A DNA stretch of 61,481 nucleotides from Gammaproteobacteria bacterium (GCA_025358295.1 JANYJY010000073.1:1-61481); one strand, 5' to 3'. Shown: positions 25,437 to 34,645, numbered from the stretch's first letter. Notes: a model not told the origin generated them from the sequence alone. A program made the numbers and translations.

Positions 25437-25769
25437 CTAGTCTGCCAACTCAGCCGTGGGGCCAAGGGATTCGGCAACGACCGCCGTGAATTCCGCCTCG
25501 GGCAGTGCAGGCCTGCCCTCACACGCGGCGGCAATCATCTCCGCCTGATCAATCGTGATATCCATGACAGTGAAGCAGGTGACGCCATGTCCGTCGCTGA
25601 CGACAAAGCGCGCAGTCCAGGCATCGTCGTCGTAGGCTCGCGAAGACAAAGGCTCTCGCTTCTGCAGAAGCTTTCCAAGTTCCGCGCCGTTCGGTATTGG
25701 CTCTAGGAACGCAGCCATGCCGGCCGCATCGTCGAGCTGCGCGCTCGAGCAGGAAATTTTTGTGCTCAT
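25437..25769 (-). CDS. Hypothetical 110-residue protein of the ParA operon
   Basis: Acidic soluble protein without signal peptide or recognisable motif; I do not recognise the family. Its ATG overlaps the ParA stop by four bases, so it is translationally coupled to ParA and could be its partner in place of a ParB. Confidence 0.7.
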   Translation of the reverse strand: MSTKISCSSAQLDDAAGMAAFLEPIPNGAELGKLLQKREPLSSRAYDDDAWTARFVVSDGHGVTCFTVMDITIDQAEMIAAACEGRPALPEAEFTAVVAESLGPTAELAD

Positions 25770-26668
25770 GGCTTGACCATGGGGGTGTACGCAATTGAAG
25801 TCGTCAGGCCGTTGCCGGGCTCGCTGCGGATCGGTTGAAATGGCATGTATGGTGGTGCGACCGGCGACACCTCGGGCGCCGCATCGCGCGAAGGGACAAC
25901 GCGCTTGGATGAACCCCGGCCCATTCGAGCGTCGATTTCATGCCACAAAGCGGAATACACCTGGCCAACCGCGCTGCCGGGCGAATAGGCCGGCAGCGGT
26001 GCGCGCCGCAGACTCATTCTTTCGATCTCGCTGGAATACGGCACTTCGGTCGCAAGAATCTCCGGGAAACTCTCGCGGGTACTCGCGATGATGTCTTGAT
26101 GCAACGACTTGCGCCTATCCACCATGGAGAAGAACGGCAGCAGCGTCAGATCCGCCCAGCCGTTCGCAGCAATGAAGTCCCGCAATTGATCCAACATGCG
26201 CACCGACAGCGGCGTGGGCAGCAGGGGCACAACGACGGCATCGGCAGCTCTCAAAACATTCTCCGAGAGCAGCGAAATGCCGGGCGGACAATCGAGGAAC
26301 AACGTGGAGTACAACTCTCGGAGCGAGCGGCTCATTTTCAAGAGACGCTCGGTCGGACGCTTGCGCTCGCTCAGGTGCACATCGAAATTGCGGTATGAAA
26401 AATCCGACGGGATGACATCCAGCTTGTCGTAACCGCTCGGCACCAGCAGCTCAGGTAGCTCGCGCTTTCCATGCACCAGTTTCTTGGCCGAGGCGTGTTC
26501 GCTAGCCTCACAGCGCAGGATGTAAGTTGCCGCCCCCTGCGGATCCAGGTCCCACAACAGGGTAGTCTTCCCTGCAGCCGCGCATAGAAATGCCAGATTC
26601 ACGGCAGTCGTCGTCTTGCCTACGCCTCCCTTGATATTCGTAACGGCCATGATTTTCATGTCATGCAT
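25766..26668 (-). CDS. Orphan ParA-family ATPase
   Basis: 300-residue deviant-Walker ATPase: the P-loop KGGVGKTT has the extra signature lysine; Walker A' is DLDPQGAATY and Walker B LFLDCPPG. The C-terminal 50 residues are a proline-rich extension. No parB, replication gene or chemotaxis/polar-protein gene is adjacent. A role in positioning a protein complex is more likely than chromosome segregation. Alternative start at 26659 (MKIMAVTN). Confidence 0.9.
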   Translation of the reverse strand: MHDMKIMAVTNIKGGVGKTTTAVNLAFLCAAAGKTTLLWDLDPQGAATYILRCEASEHASAKKLVHGKRELPELLVPSGYDKLDVIPSDFSYRNFDVHLSERKRPTERLLKMSRSLRELYSTLFLDCPPGISLLSENVLRAADAVVVPLLPTPLSVRMLDQLRDFIAANGWADLTLLPFFSMVDRRKSLHQDIIASTRESFPEILATEVPYSSEIERMSLRRAPLPAYSPGSAVGQVYSALWHEIDARMGRGSSKRVVPSRDAAPEVSPVAPPYMPFQPIRSEPGNGLTTSIAYTPMVKP

Positions 26669-26727
26669 TGTACCGGCGGCGGGGCTCCGATCCTAAGCTC
26701 TGGTCGCACCTAAACGCCAGTACCACC

Positions 26728-27393
26728 CTAATTCTCTTTCAGCCCTTGATCGGCTGTTTGCAACCATTCATCACGGTCGGCCGACGGCTGCAGCGCTAGG
26801 GCCGTCTCGCGCGCCTGCGCATAGGTCTGTTTGGCGCCGCTCCGATCTCCCGTTTTGGCCAAGGCCTCTGCCAGCGCCAGCAGGTTCGGTGCGTAGTGAG
26901 GGCGCAGGGCGACGGCGCGACGCGCGGCCGCCAGACCAGCCTCGGTATCGCCCGGCCCTAAGGGCCAGCCAGGCGCCCGAATCAGTACCAGCGCCCGCAC
27001 ACGCTGCGGTCCCGCTTCGTCATAGTTAGGATCCGCCGCGTCGGCGCGCGCCAGCGCTTCAATCATGCCGTTCAACAACTCGCCCGCGCGCAGAGGGTTC
27101 CAACGTGCCTGAAGTCCCAGCGCGATCGCACGGCCATAATGACAAGCGGCAGCCTGAGGCTCAAGCGCCAGACAAGCATCCGCATTGCGGCCGGCATCGG
27201 CGGCGAGCTCGCCGCGGGTCTTCGAATCGCGCTCAACGTCACTGCGTTTTGAGTCGGCCGCAATGGCAGCTGCCAGTTCGACCACCGAAGATGACCCCGC
27301 ACCCGGTACGGCCAGTGGCGGCGCCGGCGGCGCGCGCGTCGCACACGCGCCCAGGAGAAGCATCGGTAGGAACCCCCAGTAGCGCCTGATCAC
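26728..27393 (-). CDS. Lipoprotein with TPR-like repeats
   Basis: 221 residues beginning with a lipoprotein signal peptide and lipobox LLGAC. Alanine-rich helical pairs follow, with TPR-type spacing (ACHYGRAIALG; ALRPHYAPNLLALAEALAKTGD). The GTG start overlaps the stop of the PhnD-like gene by four bases, so the two are co-translated envelope proteins. Confidence 0.8.
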   Translation of the reverse strand: MIRRYWGFLPMLLLGACATRAPPAPPLAVPGAGSSSVVELAAAIAADSKRSDVERDSKTRGELAADAGRNADACLALEPQAAACHYGRAIALGLQARWNPLRAGELLNGMIEALARADAADPNYDEAGPQRVRALVLIRAPGWPLGPGDTEAGLAAARRAVALRPHYAPNLLALAEALAKTGDRSGAKQTYAQARETALALQPSADRDEWLQTADQGLKEN

Positions 27394-28163
27394 GGTGCCG
27401 TCGAGCGAGAAGGTAGCTTCGGCCGTACGAATCCGCGCAGACGCAGGGGCGCCAAGGAATCGGCGGAGCCCGGGGCACGACCCATTTTAAGCAGCCCAGC
27501 CTGAAGCGCGCGTGCGCGATCCGCGCTCAAGCGAGAGCCGACCACGGCAATGATGGCCACCGGCAGTTCCGGAGACTGCGTCACCGCCTTCAGTTCGGCG
27601 GCGAAGGGCAAGGTCGGCAGCGCGGCGGCCTGAGTTTGGTCGAGCAATACCGCCACTGATTCGCCGTTGGCGGCCCGCCTGAGGGCGCTCAAAATTTGCC
27701 CCGTAGACTCGATTTTGACGTTGGGTGGCAATGCCCATGCCTGTAGAGCGCTGCGGCGCACGAAGTCCGGAGCGTAGCCTGCAATGCTCAGAATCGTGTA
27801 TCCCGCCAGCGACCCAGGTCCGGTAACACGGCCCGCCTTGGCGACCAGTGTCCAATGTTGTTCTGGACCTACATCCGTCACGTCCGCCTGGACCAAAGGC
27901 GTCAAATGCAGCTGAGCGGCATGCTCCACATAAAATGGATAGGGCACGAAGGCAAGGGCCGCATCTGTTTGACCGAGCTTTTCGAGGCCGCCTTCTTCGG
28001 TCGGGTCGTAGACGGCCGTCAGAGCTCCGGCGGGCCAGCCGGACACCGCGCCGGCGGCGCTCGCAAATTGGTCCACGAGCGGCTGCGCGTCGCCGCTACC
28101 GCCGGGGTATCCCGGAGCACAAAACACCAGAGTCGCAAGCGATGCCGCTAACAAGGTACTCAT
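27390..28163 (-). CDS. PhnD-like periplasmic substrate-binding protein
   Basis: 257-residue protein with an N-terminal signal peptide and the overall look of phosphate/phosphonate ABC transporter binding proteins (LAFVPYPFYVEH, SLAGYTILSIAGYAPDFVRR). No ABC permease or ATPase accompanies it. Instead it is coupled to a TPR lipoprotein and faces an MMPL transporter across 62 bases. It may therefore be a sensor or accessory protein rather than part of an importer. Confidence 0.72.
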   Translation of the reverse strand: MSTLLAASLATLVFCAPGYPGGSGDAQPLVDQFASAAGAVSGWPAGALTAVYDPTEEGGLEKLGQTDAALAFVPYPFYVEHAAQLHLTPLVQADVTDVGPEQHWTLVAKAGRVTGPGSLAGYTILSIAGYAPDFVRRSALQAWALPPNVKIESTGQILSALRRAANGESVAVLLDQTQAAALPTLPFAAELKAVTQSPELPVAIIAVVGSRLSADRARALQAGLLKMGRAPGSADSLAPLRLRGFVRPKLPSRSTAP

Positions 28164-28225
28164 ATGTTTAGGCTATCATGCCCCAGCGTTGCGGGCTTCC
28201 CCGGTCGACAGGAACGAGTTCATCG

Positions 28226-30526
28226 ATGAGTGTCCCCGCTTCACCGAAAGTCATACAATTCTTCATCCGCGTGCTGCAGGCGCGCGGCTGGATTGCCGGC
28301 GTTTTTTTGGCGCTGACGGCGGCGAGCATCTACGGCGCCCTGCGGGTGCCCAATGATCCGGCCATCGAACGCCTCATGGTGCCCGGAGATCCGGTCGCGC
28401 TGGCCACCTTGGAATTCGACCGCCTGTTTCCCGAGGGGCAGCAGGCGCTTGTCATGCTCGAAGCGACGGACCCCCTGAGTCTGACGTCGCTGCGTTCAGC
28501 CGACAAGCTCGAACATGCACTCGCCAACATTCCGCAAGTCGAGGCACACAGCTTCCTCGATCTCTATCGCCGTGCAAGTCCGACGGGGGAAATCAGCGCC
28601 GAGGAAGCCCAGAATCTGCGCCAATTCGCCAACGGCACGCCGCTGTTTCGCCGCGCAGGCTTGCTCGGTGAGCATTACTTTGGCTTGGCGCTCGAGCTGC
28701 GCGTGAATTCGCCGGCCGAGCGTGATCGCGCATTAGCCGCCATCGACGCGCTCGCGCTGCCTCTGGAGAAAGCAGGCGCACCGTTCACCCAGGTGCGGCG
28801 CGTGGGATCTCCCTGGCTCGACGCCTGGCTGGAACGGCAGACCGGCTCCGCCACGGCTCGATTCATGCCCCTGTTCGGTCTGTTCCTAATGACCCTGGTG
28901 TTCATTATTTATCGTTCCTGGCGCGCCTTGGCAGCCATCATTTTCACGCTGGGATCTCTTGTTGCGATTGCGATGGGCATGGCGGACGTTTTTGGTTGGT
29001 CCCACACCGTCATATCCACACTCGTTCCGCTGACTGTCATGGTCACGACCACCGCTACGCTGGTGTACATCCACTCGCGCTTCATCGAGCCGGACGACTC
29101 GACCAACCCCCTCGAGCATCATGCGCGTGCCATTGCGAATAAATTCCTGCCCTGCACCGCCTCGATGTTCGCGACCGCGGTCGGCTTCGCCGCCCTCGCC
29201 ATTTCGGATATTCGCCCCGTGCGTGAAATGGGACTGTGGACCGCCTGCGGGCTCGTGGTAGCTTGGATCGGCTGCTTCACGCTGTTTCCGGCGCTGCAGT
29301 CGCTGCTGCGCACCCCGCGGCGTGCCGAAAATTCACCTGCCGGCAAATGGTTTCCCCAATTCGTCGATGTGCTGGTGCCGGCGAGCCGCCGCTTCCGCTG
29401 GCCCTTGGTCAGCGGCGCCCTCCTTCTGATGCTATGCGGCGCCGCCGCCCTATTCGGAATTCCCGGTGCGGTGGCGCCTCTCGCTCTGGAAATGGACGTG
29501 TTGACCTACGTGAACCCGGGCGAGCGCGTCGCCCAGGACACTCGCTACTTCGAACAATCGAACGCCCTCGATGTGGTCGAACTCTGGCTGCAGACGCCGC
29601 CGGGACATGCATTGGATCCGGATTTTTTGCGAGCGCTGGAAGAATTGACTCACCGACTCGAAAGCGACGCCCGCATTACTGCCGTCGATGGCCCGACGTC
29701 GGTACTGCGATGGGCCCGTTATGTCGAATCCGGTTCCGATCAACTGCCGTCCTCTGCGGCGGCATGGCCGAAGCTCGCCGCCGATCTCGAACAAATCATG
29801 CTGACTGAACCGGGCGCGCGTCAGTACGTCGATATCAAGGATCTCGCCAATGTGCGGGTCAGCATCCGCGGCCGCGCGAAGTTATTCGGTCGCGTGGGTG
29901 CAATGCGCGCATTCGTCGAACAGCAATGGGCCGCGGCGCAAACCGCCGAGCCGGCGCTGCGATCGTCGCGTGGCAGAGTGGTCGGCAAGGGAGTCCTGGG
30001 CGCTGCGATCACCCAGCGACTCCTGCCGACGCTGACCGAAAGCTTCGCCCTCACGGCGAGCGTCATCTTTACGGCATTCCTGCTGATATTTCGCAGCCCG
30101 TCTGCCCGGCTGATGACCATGATCCCATCCCTGTTCGCCATTCTCTGCGTATTTCTCGTCATGCGCCTGGTGGCTATTCCGCTCAATATCGCCACCATCC
30201 TCATCGGCTCGACCGTATTGGGCGCCACCGAGAACGACCAGATTCATTTCTTCTACCACTTTCAGGAAGGCCATTCGACCGGCACCATGAGCGGCGCACT
30301 GCGACATGCGATGCTGGTGGCGGGGCGCCCGATTTTGTTCGCCACATTGATCAACGCCAGCGGCTTTCTGGCACTCGCGATGTCGGATCTGCCACCGATG
30401 CGCGAATTCGGCATCGTCTCCGCGTCGGCCTTTATCCTTGCCTTGTTTGCCGACTTCACGGCGCTGCCGGGCGCCCTGTGGATTCTGCAAAAGAATGACC
30501 GCGTGAGCACTTCGCCCGCCTCCTAG
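28226..30526 (+). CDS. MMPL/RND-superfamily transporter
   Basis: 766-residue membrane protein from the ATG at 28226, preceded by AGGAACGAG. The layout is that of a short RND permease: one helix (about 20-40), a periplasmic domain (about 50-220), five helices to about 400, a second periplasmic domain, and five more helices from about 590. The sterol-sensing-like helices have GATENDQIHFFYHF in place of the usual acidic pair. Relatives export lipids or hopanoids. Its divergence from the PhnD-like gene suggests a shared promoter region. Confidence 0.88.
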   Translation: MSVPASPKVIQFFIRVLQARGWIAGVFLALTAASIYGALRVPNDPAIERLMVPGDPVALATLEFDRLFPEGQQALVMLEATDPLSLTSLRSADKLEHALANIPQVEAHSFLDLYRRASPTGEISAEEAQNLRQFANGTPLFRRAGLLGEHYFGLALELRVNSPAERDRALAAIDALALPLEKAGAPFTQVRRVGSPWLDAWLERQTGSATARFMPLFGLFLMTLVFIIYRSWRALAAIIFTLGSLVAIAMGMADVFGWSHTVISTLVPLTVMVTTTATLVYIHSRFIEPDDSTNPLEHHARAIANKFLPCTASMFATAVGFAALAISDIRPVREMGLWTACGLVVAWIGCFTLFPALQSLLRTPRRAENSPAGKWFPQFVDVLVPASRRFRWPLVSGALLLMLCGAAALFGIPGAVAPLALEMDVLTYVNPGERVAQDTRYFEQSNALDVVELWLQTPPGHALDPDFLRALEELTHRLESDARITAVDGPTSVLRWARYVESGSDQLPSSAAAWPKLAADLEQIMLTEPGARQYVDIKDLANVRVSIRGRAKLFGRVGAMRAFVEQQWAAAQTAEPALRSSRGRVVGKGVLGAAITQRLLPTLTESFALTASVIFTAFLLIFRSPSARLMTMIPSLFAILCVFLVMRLVAIPLNIATILIGSTVLGATENDQIHFFYHFQEGHSTGTMSGALRHAMLVAGRPILFATLINASGFLALAMSDLPPMREFGIVSASAFILALFADFTALPGALWILQKNDRVSTSPAS

Positions 30527-30564
30527 CCTGCGCTGCCCCCTATTGGCGTCCTGTTTCCCCTCCT

Positions 30565-30580
30565 GGATCGATCTCGATCC
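30565..30580. repeat. Perfect 7-base inverted repeat
   Basis: GGATCGATCTCGATCC: two 7-base arms with a 2-base centre, between the transporter stop and the dioxygenase start. It may be an operator; it lacks the T-tract of an intrinsic terminator. Confidence 0.4.
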
Positions 30581-30612
30581 CATGGGCCCGAATTGACGTG
30601 CATTGTTCGTTA

Positions 30613-30628
30613 TTGTACGATCGTTCAA
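30613..30628. promoter_or_regulatory. Palindromic operator-like site (TetR type)
   Basis: TTGTACGATCGTTCAA is a 16-base palindrome with one mismatched pair, centred on ACGATCGT, 30 bases before the dioxygenase ATG. Sites built on this core are typical of TetR-family repressors. No tetR gene is adjacent, so a distant regulator is implied. Confidence 0.5.
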
Positions 30629-30657
30629 GTACTAGACTCGCCGTACGGATACACCGG

Positions 30658-31839
30658 ATGAATCAGCCCGAATTCCAGCAGATCGATCATGGCCAGGTGT
30701 TATTGGCCTCGGCCCAATTCATCGGCGGTCAGGTTGCCCTGAGCTGGCGGCATGCGGCCGAAAGCGCTCAATTCTCACCCTTCTGGCTGCGCGATCACTG
30801 CCACGCCAAGCACAGCCTGAACGCGGATACCCTGCAGCGCGAGGTCGATACCTTTTCGATTCCGCTCGACATCGCGCCGGCGAAAATCGACATCAAGGAC
30901 GGCGGCCGCTGCCTCTCCATCGTTTGGAAGAATGACGATCGCCCGAGCACCTACCCGGCGGAATTTTTGTGGAGCATGGTGCGCGAGGAAGGTCGGGGAC
31001 GTTCGCCGCAACGCACATTGTGGGATCGCGACACCATGGGGGAAAATTTCCCGAGCGCCACTCAAGCAGAGATGATGGGCTCGGATGCCGGTCTGCTGCG
31101 TTGGCTCTCCCTGGTCGAGGAATACGGCTTCGCGATGGTAACCGAAGTGGAAGCCACTCTGGCGGGTGTCGAGGCGATTGCGAAGCGCGTAGGTTATGTG
31201 CGTGAAACCATTTTCGGCGGCATGTGGCAGTTCTCCGCCAACATGGCCTTTAAGGACACGGCCTATACGTCGGCGGCAATTGGTCCGCATACCGACGGCA
31301 CCTACAGCAATGATTCACCCGGCTTTCAAATGTTCTCGTGCCTGGCGTTGGATGGTTCAGGCGGCGACAGCACCCTCGTCGATGGCTTCAAAGTGGCCGA
31401 GACCATCCGCAGCAGCGACCCGAAGGCGTTTGAGATATTGAGCGAGGTCAAGGTGCCCGCGCACTACTTGGGCGACGGCGTTCATTTGCAGGCCGAGCAC
31501 CCCATCATCGGGCTGGATCGCCACGGCGAATTGGTGCAGATCGCCTATAACAATTACGATCGTCGGCCCTTCCGCCTCCCGTCAGCCCGCATGACCGAGT
31601 TTTACCGAGCGTTGACGCTGTTCAATCGTTTGATCAATGATCCCACGTACGAGATCTCGATGCGCCTCCTGCCGGGCACTGCGATATTCTTTGACAACTG
31701 GCGCACCATGCATGGCCGTCACTCATTCAAGGGTCATCGGCACATGTGCGGCGCCTATCTCAATACCGAGGATTTCCGAAGCAAGCTGCGCGTGCTGCGT
31801 GCCTCGGCGGCCGCGGGAGCCGTCACCGGCGCCGCTTGA
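30658..31839 (+). CDS. Gamma-butyrobetaine/trimethyllysine hydroxylase-like dioxygenase
   Basis: 393-residue Fe(II)/2-oxoglutarate oxygenase. An N-terminal DUF971-like zinc-knuckle domain (LSWRHAAES, FWLRDHCHAKHS) precedes a TauD-fold catalytic domain with the metal ligands His211 and Asp213 in HTDGTYSND and a distal His in RTMHGRHSF. The distal arginine region HRHMCGAYLN is also typical. Family members hydroxylate gamma-butyrobetaine or trimethyllysine; here the substrate is open. Start: ATG at 30658 (a longer frame would include the operator). Confidence 0.88.
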   Translation: MNQPEFQQIDHGQVLLASAQFIGGQVALSWRHAAESAQFSPFWLRDHCHAKHSLNADTLQREVDTFSIPLDIAPAKIDIKDGGRCLSIVWKNDDRPSTYPAEFLWSMVREEGRGRSPQRTLWDRDTMGENFPSATQAEMMGSDAGLLRWLSLVEEYGFAMVTEVEATLAGVEAIAKRVGYVRETIFGGMWQFSANMAFKDTAYTSAAIGPHTDGTYSNDSPGFQMFSCLALDGSGGDSTLVDGFKVAETIRSSDPKAFEILSEVKVPAHYLGDGVHLQAEHPIIGLDRHGELVQIAYNNYDRRPFRLPSARMTEFYRALTLFNRLINDPTYEISMRLLPGTAIFFDNWRTMHGRHSFKGHRHMCGAYLNTEDFRSKLRVLRASAAAGAVTGAA

Positions 31840-31870
31840 AGCGCGTGCCAAGAGGCCTCGAATAGCGACC

Positions 31871-32146
31871 ATGTGCCGAAACATCAAGACCTTGTTCAAT
31901 TTCGAGCCCCCGGCCACCGAAGAGGAGATCCGGGCGTCATCCCTGCAATTCGTGCGAAAACTCAGCGGATTCACCAGTCCTTCCAAGGCCAACGATGCAG
32001 CTTTCCATAAGGCGGTCGAGGATGTGGCGGCCGCCGCGCGCAATTTGATTGAATCGCTGGTGACGACCGCGGATCCGCGCGATAGAGAAATCGAAGCGGC
32101 ACGCGCGAAGGCGAAATCCGCCGCACGTTTCACCCTACGCATATGA
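31871..32146 (+). CDS. DUF2277 family protein
   Basis: 91 residues. The conserved beginning MCRNIKTLFNFEPPATEEEI and the central LQFVRKLSGF identify the small DUF2277 family, of unknown function. It lies 31 bases after the dioxygenase and is probably in the same transcript. Confidence 0.85.
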   Translation: MCRNIKTLFNFEPPATEEEIRASSLQFVRKLSGFTSPSKANDAAFHKAVEDVAAAARNLIESLVTTADPRDREIEAARAKAKSAARFTLRI

Positions 32147-32269
32147 CAAATCCGCGCTGCAACACCCGCGTCCCGCTGCCCCACGGCGACTTACAGCCTG
32201 CCGGTTGATCTTGTGTTTTGATGGCTCAGCTCCAATGATAGTGGGGTTGGACGAATTCAGGAGAAGGCA

Positions 32270-32536
32270 ATGGCAACGGGTTGGGCAGGCGATGGTGCGG
32301 TTCAGGATCAGATTGACGCAACCGTCAAGGACGCGATCAGCCGCGTTCAAAAGCAGCTTCCTCAGGGACCGAGCCTCACCCATTGTTCGGAATGCGGAGG
32401 CGAGATTCCCGAGGCCCGGCGCGTTGCCGTGCCCGGCGTTCGTCTATGCCTGACCTGTCAGGACGCTCGCGATCAAGACTCAGCGCGGTTCAGCGGATAC
32501 AACCGCCGCGGCAGCAAGGACAGCCAACTTCGCTGA
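32270..32536 (+). CDS. DksA/TraR-type zinc-finger protein
   Basis: 88-residue protein with a C4 zinc finger (Cys39, Cys42, Cys60, Cys63) in the DksA/TraR C-terminal pattern. The short helical N-terminus lacks a full DksA coiled coil. Small relatives (YbiI, TraR) bind RNA polymerase or remain uncharacterised. Confidence 0.85.
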   Translation: MATGWAGDGAVQDQIDATVKDAISRVQKQLPQGPSLTHCSECGGEIPEARRVAVPGVRLCLTCQDARDQDSARFSGYNRRGSKDSQLR

Positions 32537-32537
32537 C

Positions 32538-33935
32538 TCAACGCGTGCGGTGGTTCCTGATCGGAATGCGGGCGAGCGGATGCGCTTCGGTATTGAAGAC
32601 TACGCCGTCGAAATTTAAGGTCGTCGGCGGCGCGAATAAGAGATAGAAATACTTGAATGTTTCAGCGAATACGAAGCTCTGCATGGCATTCGCCTGCCGC
32701 TTGGTAACGACGCTTTCGAGCGCTGCATAGCCACCGTCGGTACGACAGTATTTCACGAAATCACGGAACAACGTTCGGCCCATTGAACGATAACTAGGAT
32801 TCCCGGATAGCCTATATAAATAATAGGTCGACTCCACTATCTCGGGGCGCAGTGCGTACCTCGGATCCTTGATCGCCATGCTGCGGTAGTCGATCAGCTC
32901 AGGCTCGATACCGTTCAACGTCCACATTTTGAAGGACGAATCCTGAAGACGCTTAGCCGGATCCAATTGATGGGCAAAAGCCAGGACAGCCGGAAAGAAC
33001 GCATCCAGTGCGCCGTACTCCGTGCTGGTACGTTTGCCGGTGTTCATGTCCGCATGGCCGTACCATAGTTCGCCGTTGGCATCGTCCGCCAAGTATCGAT
33101 TGATGGCCACGAGACTGTTGTTCCACATATCGAGACAATCCCGGTCGCCAAATAGCTTCCAGCACTTCCATAGATATTCGTAGTACGAGTCGATGCCGCC
33201 GCTGATGTGCGAGTCCACGCTCAGCCAACGGCCGGTCTCCACATCAAGCGAGTCGCCGACCAAGCCGATGGCGGAACGACGGCGGTAGGTCTCCACCAGC
33301 GCGCGTTTTGCCGTATTGAAATAGACCGGCTGTCCAGTCAGCTTGCTCAAGGTCCCGAACTCCAGCAGCAGCGTGCCGGTCTCGGCGGGATTCGTTTGGG
33401 CACCCCGCACCTTGCCCGTGCGAAGATTCACGTACTCGTAGGGCAAGCCCGTGGGTGAGTGAAAAGCCGGCAGCAATCGATTACCCAAATCCTGCGCCAG
33501 CGCCAGCAAGCGGTCATCGCCGCTGAGTTGATAGCCGGACAATAGTCCACCCAATAGTCGGATGGTGATTTCGAAATTCTTGACGTAGATGTCCTTGTCG
33601 AAGGACAGCGTCGCGTCGATCAGTTGACGAGCCTGATCGGCCTCAACCGGCAGCTTCATCAGAATAAGCGTGTCCAACGCATCGACGGGAGTCATGAGCA
33701 TGGACCCGCCATACCAGTCGCGCGGTGTCTTGGTCAGCGGCTGCAGCTCATCGTGACCCCAGGCATAACGCTCATAATTTTGCCAGGCGTGCAGAAACTC
33801 CTGCCTGACTTGCTCCGCCAGGACTTGCGCTTGCTGATCGTCCATCTCGTCGAGCGCGGTGCGTGCGAGCACGCCATTCGCCCCGGCTAAGAACCAGAGG
33901 ACGAATAGGCATAGCACCGAGCCTGCGCGGCGCAC
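32538..33935 (-). CDS. GH47 alpha-1,2-mannosidase-like glycoside hydrolase
   Basis: 465-residue exported protein from the GTG at 33935, which gives a clean signal peptide (GSVLCLFVLWFLAGANGVLA); GTG 33959 is the alternative. Class I mannosidase landmarks run the whole length: WYGGSMLMTPVDALDTL, ITIRLLGGLLSGYQLSGD, LLPAFHSPTGLPYEYVNL, ETGTLLLEFGTLSKLTG, GGIDSYYEYLWKCWKLF, LRPEIVESTYYLYRLSG, and the C-terminal calcium-binding NTEAHPL. GH47 enzymes trim alpha-1,2-mannose with inversion. The family is common in eukaryotic secretory pathways and rarer in bacteria. It ends 1 base after the DksA-like gene on the opposite strand. Confidence 0.92.
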   Translation of the reverse strand: MRRAGSVLCLFVLWFLAGANGVLARTALDEMDDQQAQVLAEQVRQEFLHAWQNYERYAWGHDELQPLTKTPRDWYGGSMLMTPVDALDTLILMKLPVEADQARQLIDATLSFDKDIYVKNFEITIRLLGGLLSGYQLSGDDRLLALAQDLGNRLLPAFHSPTGLPYEYVNLRTGKVRGAQTNPAETGTLLLEFGTLSKLTGQPVYFNTAKRALVETYRRRSAIGLVGDSLDVETGRWLSVDSHISGGIDSYYEYLWKCWKLFGDRDCLDMWNNSLVAINRYLADDANGELWYGHADMNTGKRTSTEYGALDAFFPAVLAFAHQLDPAKRLQDSSFKMWTLNGIEPELIDYRSMAIKDPRYALRPEIVESTYYLYRLSGNPSYRSMGRTLFRDFVKYCRTDGGYAALESVVTKRQANAMQSFVFAETFKYFYLLFAPPTTLNFDGVVFNTEAHPLARIPIRNHRTR

Positions 33936-33939
33936 AGCG

Positions 33940-34581
33940 TCAGCGTGGCTTCGGTGCACGCATGCGCTGCACGCCGACAGGCAGGCTGTCGATGGCTTGC
34001 ATCCGGTCGTCGTCGAAAGGCCGCGGATCATGCACATAGTCGAGCAGCATCCCGAATGAGTCATGGCCCCAAAACAGTTCTTTGCCGATCAGAAATGTGG
34101 GCACACCGAAAACACCCTGCGCGATGGCCCACTGCGTGTTGTCGCGCAGCCTTTGTTTCACCGTCGGGTCATTGAGCGCGCCCGGGCCGCTGACGCCCAA
34201 CTCGAGGGCAAGGCGCTCGATGACCTGCGTGTCAGCCACGTCCAGCCCATCCCGGAACACGGCGTCGAAGACGGTCTCGACCGCTCGACGGCTGCAACCT
34301 GCGGCGATGATGAGCCGATCTGCCGCAAGTGGATTGAACGGATGGGTCGGAGGCATTTGCATGTTGATGCCGAGCTTGCGACCTCGCCACAGGGCGAACC
34401 GATACGTAAAGCGTCGTTTGGTGGGCATCTCGGCGGGCCCGAGTTGTCCATGGTGATCGAGTATCGCGGCGAGCAACACCGGCACGAACTCGACCTCGGC
34501 CTGCGGCGGCAACTGCGCCAGCTGTTTCAGGCTGAGGTAGGCGAATGGCGAAATGACATCGAATATCCAGGATATTTTCAT
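33940..34581 (-). CDS. DsbA-fold 2-hydroxychromene-2-carboxylate isomerase-like protein
   Basis: 213-residue kappa-class GST/DsbA-fold protein. The active-site serine lies in DVISPFAYLS, and the GVFGVPTFLIGKELFWGHD segment is the thioredoxin cis-proline and C-terminal signature. Family members isomerise naphthalene breakdown intermediates with glutathione, but many homologues outside such operons have unknown substrates. It lies upstream of, and a few bases from, the mannosidase gene, on the same strand. Confidence 0.88.
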   Translation of the reverse strand: MKISWIFDVISPFAYLSLKQLAQLPPQAEVEFVPVLLAAILDHHGQLGPAEMPTKRRFTYRFALWRGRKLGINMQMPPTHPFNPLAADRLIIAAGCSRRAVETVFDAVFRDGLDVADTQVIERLALELGVSGPGALNDPTVKQRLRDNTQWAIAQGVFGVPTFLIGKELFWGHDSFGMLLDYVHDPRPFDDDRMQAIDSLPVGVQRMRAPKPR

Positions 34582-34645
34582 CTGAGTTCCAAGGCGATTT
34601 GCTTAGGCCGCTGCGCCGGCTCCGCAATGCGTGTACAAAGAATCC

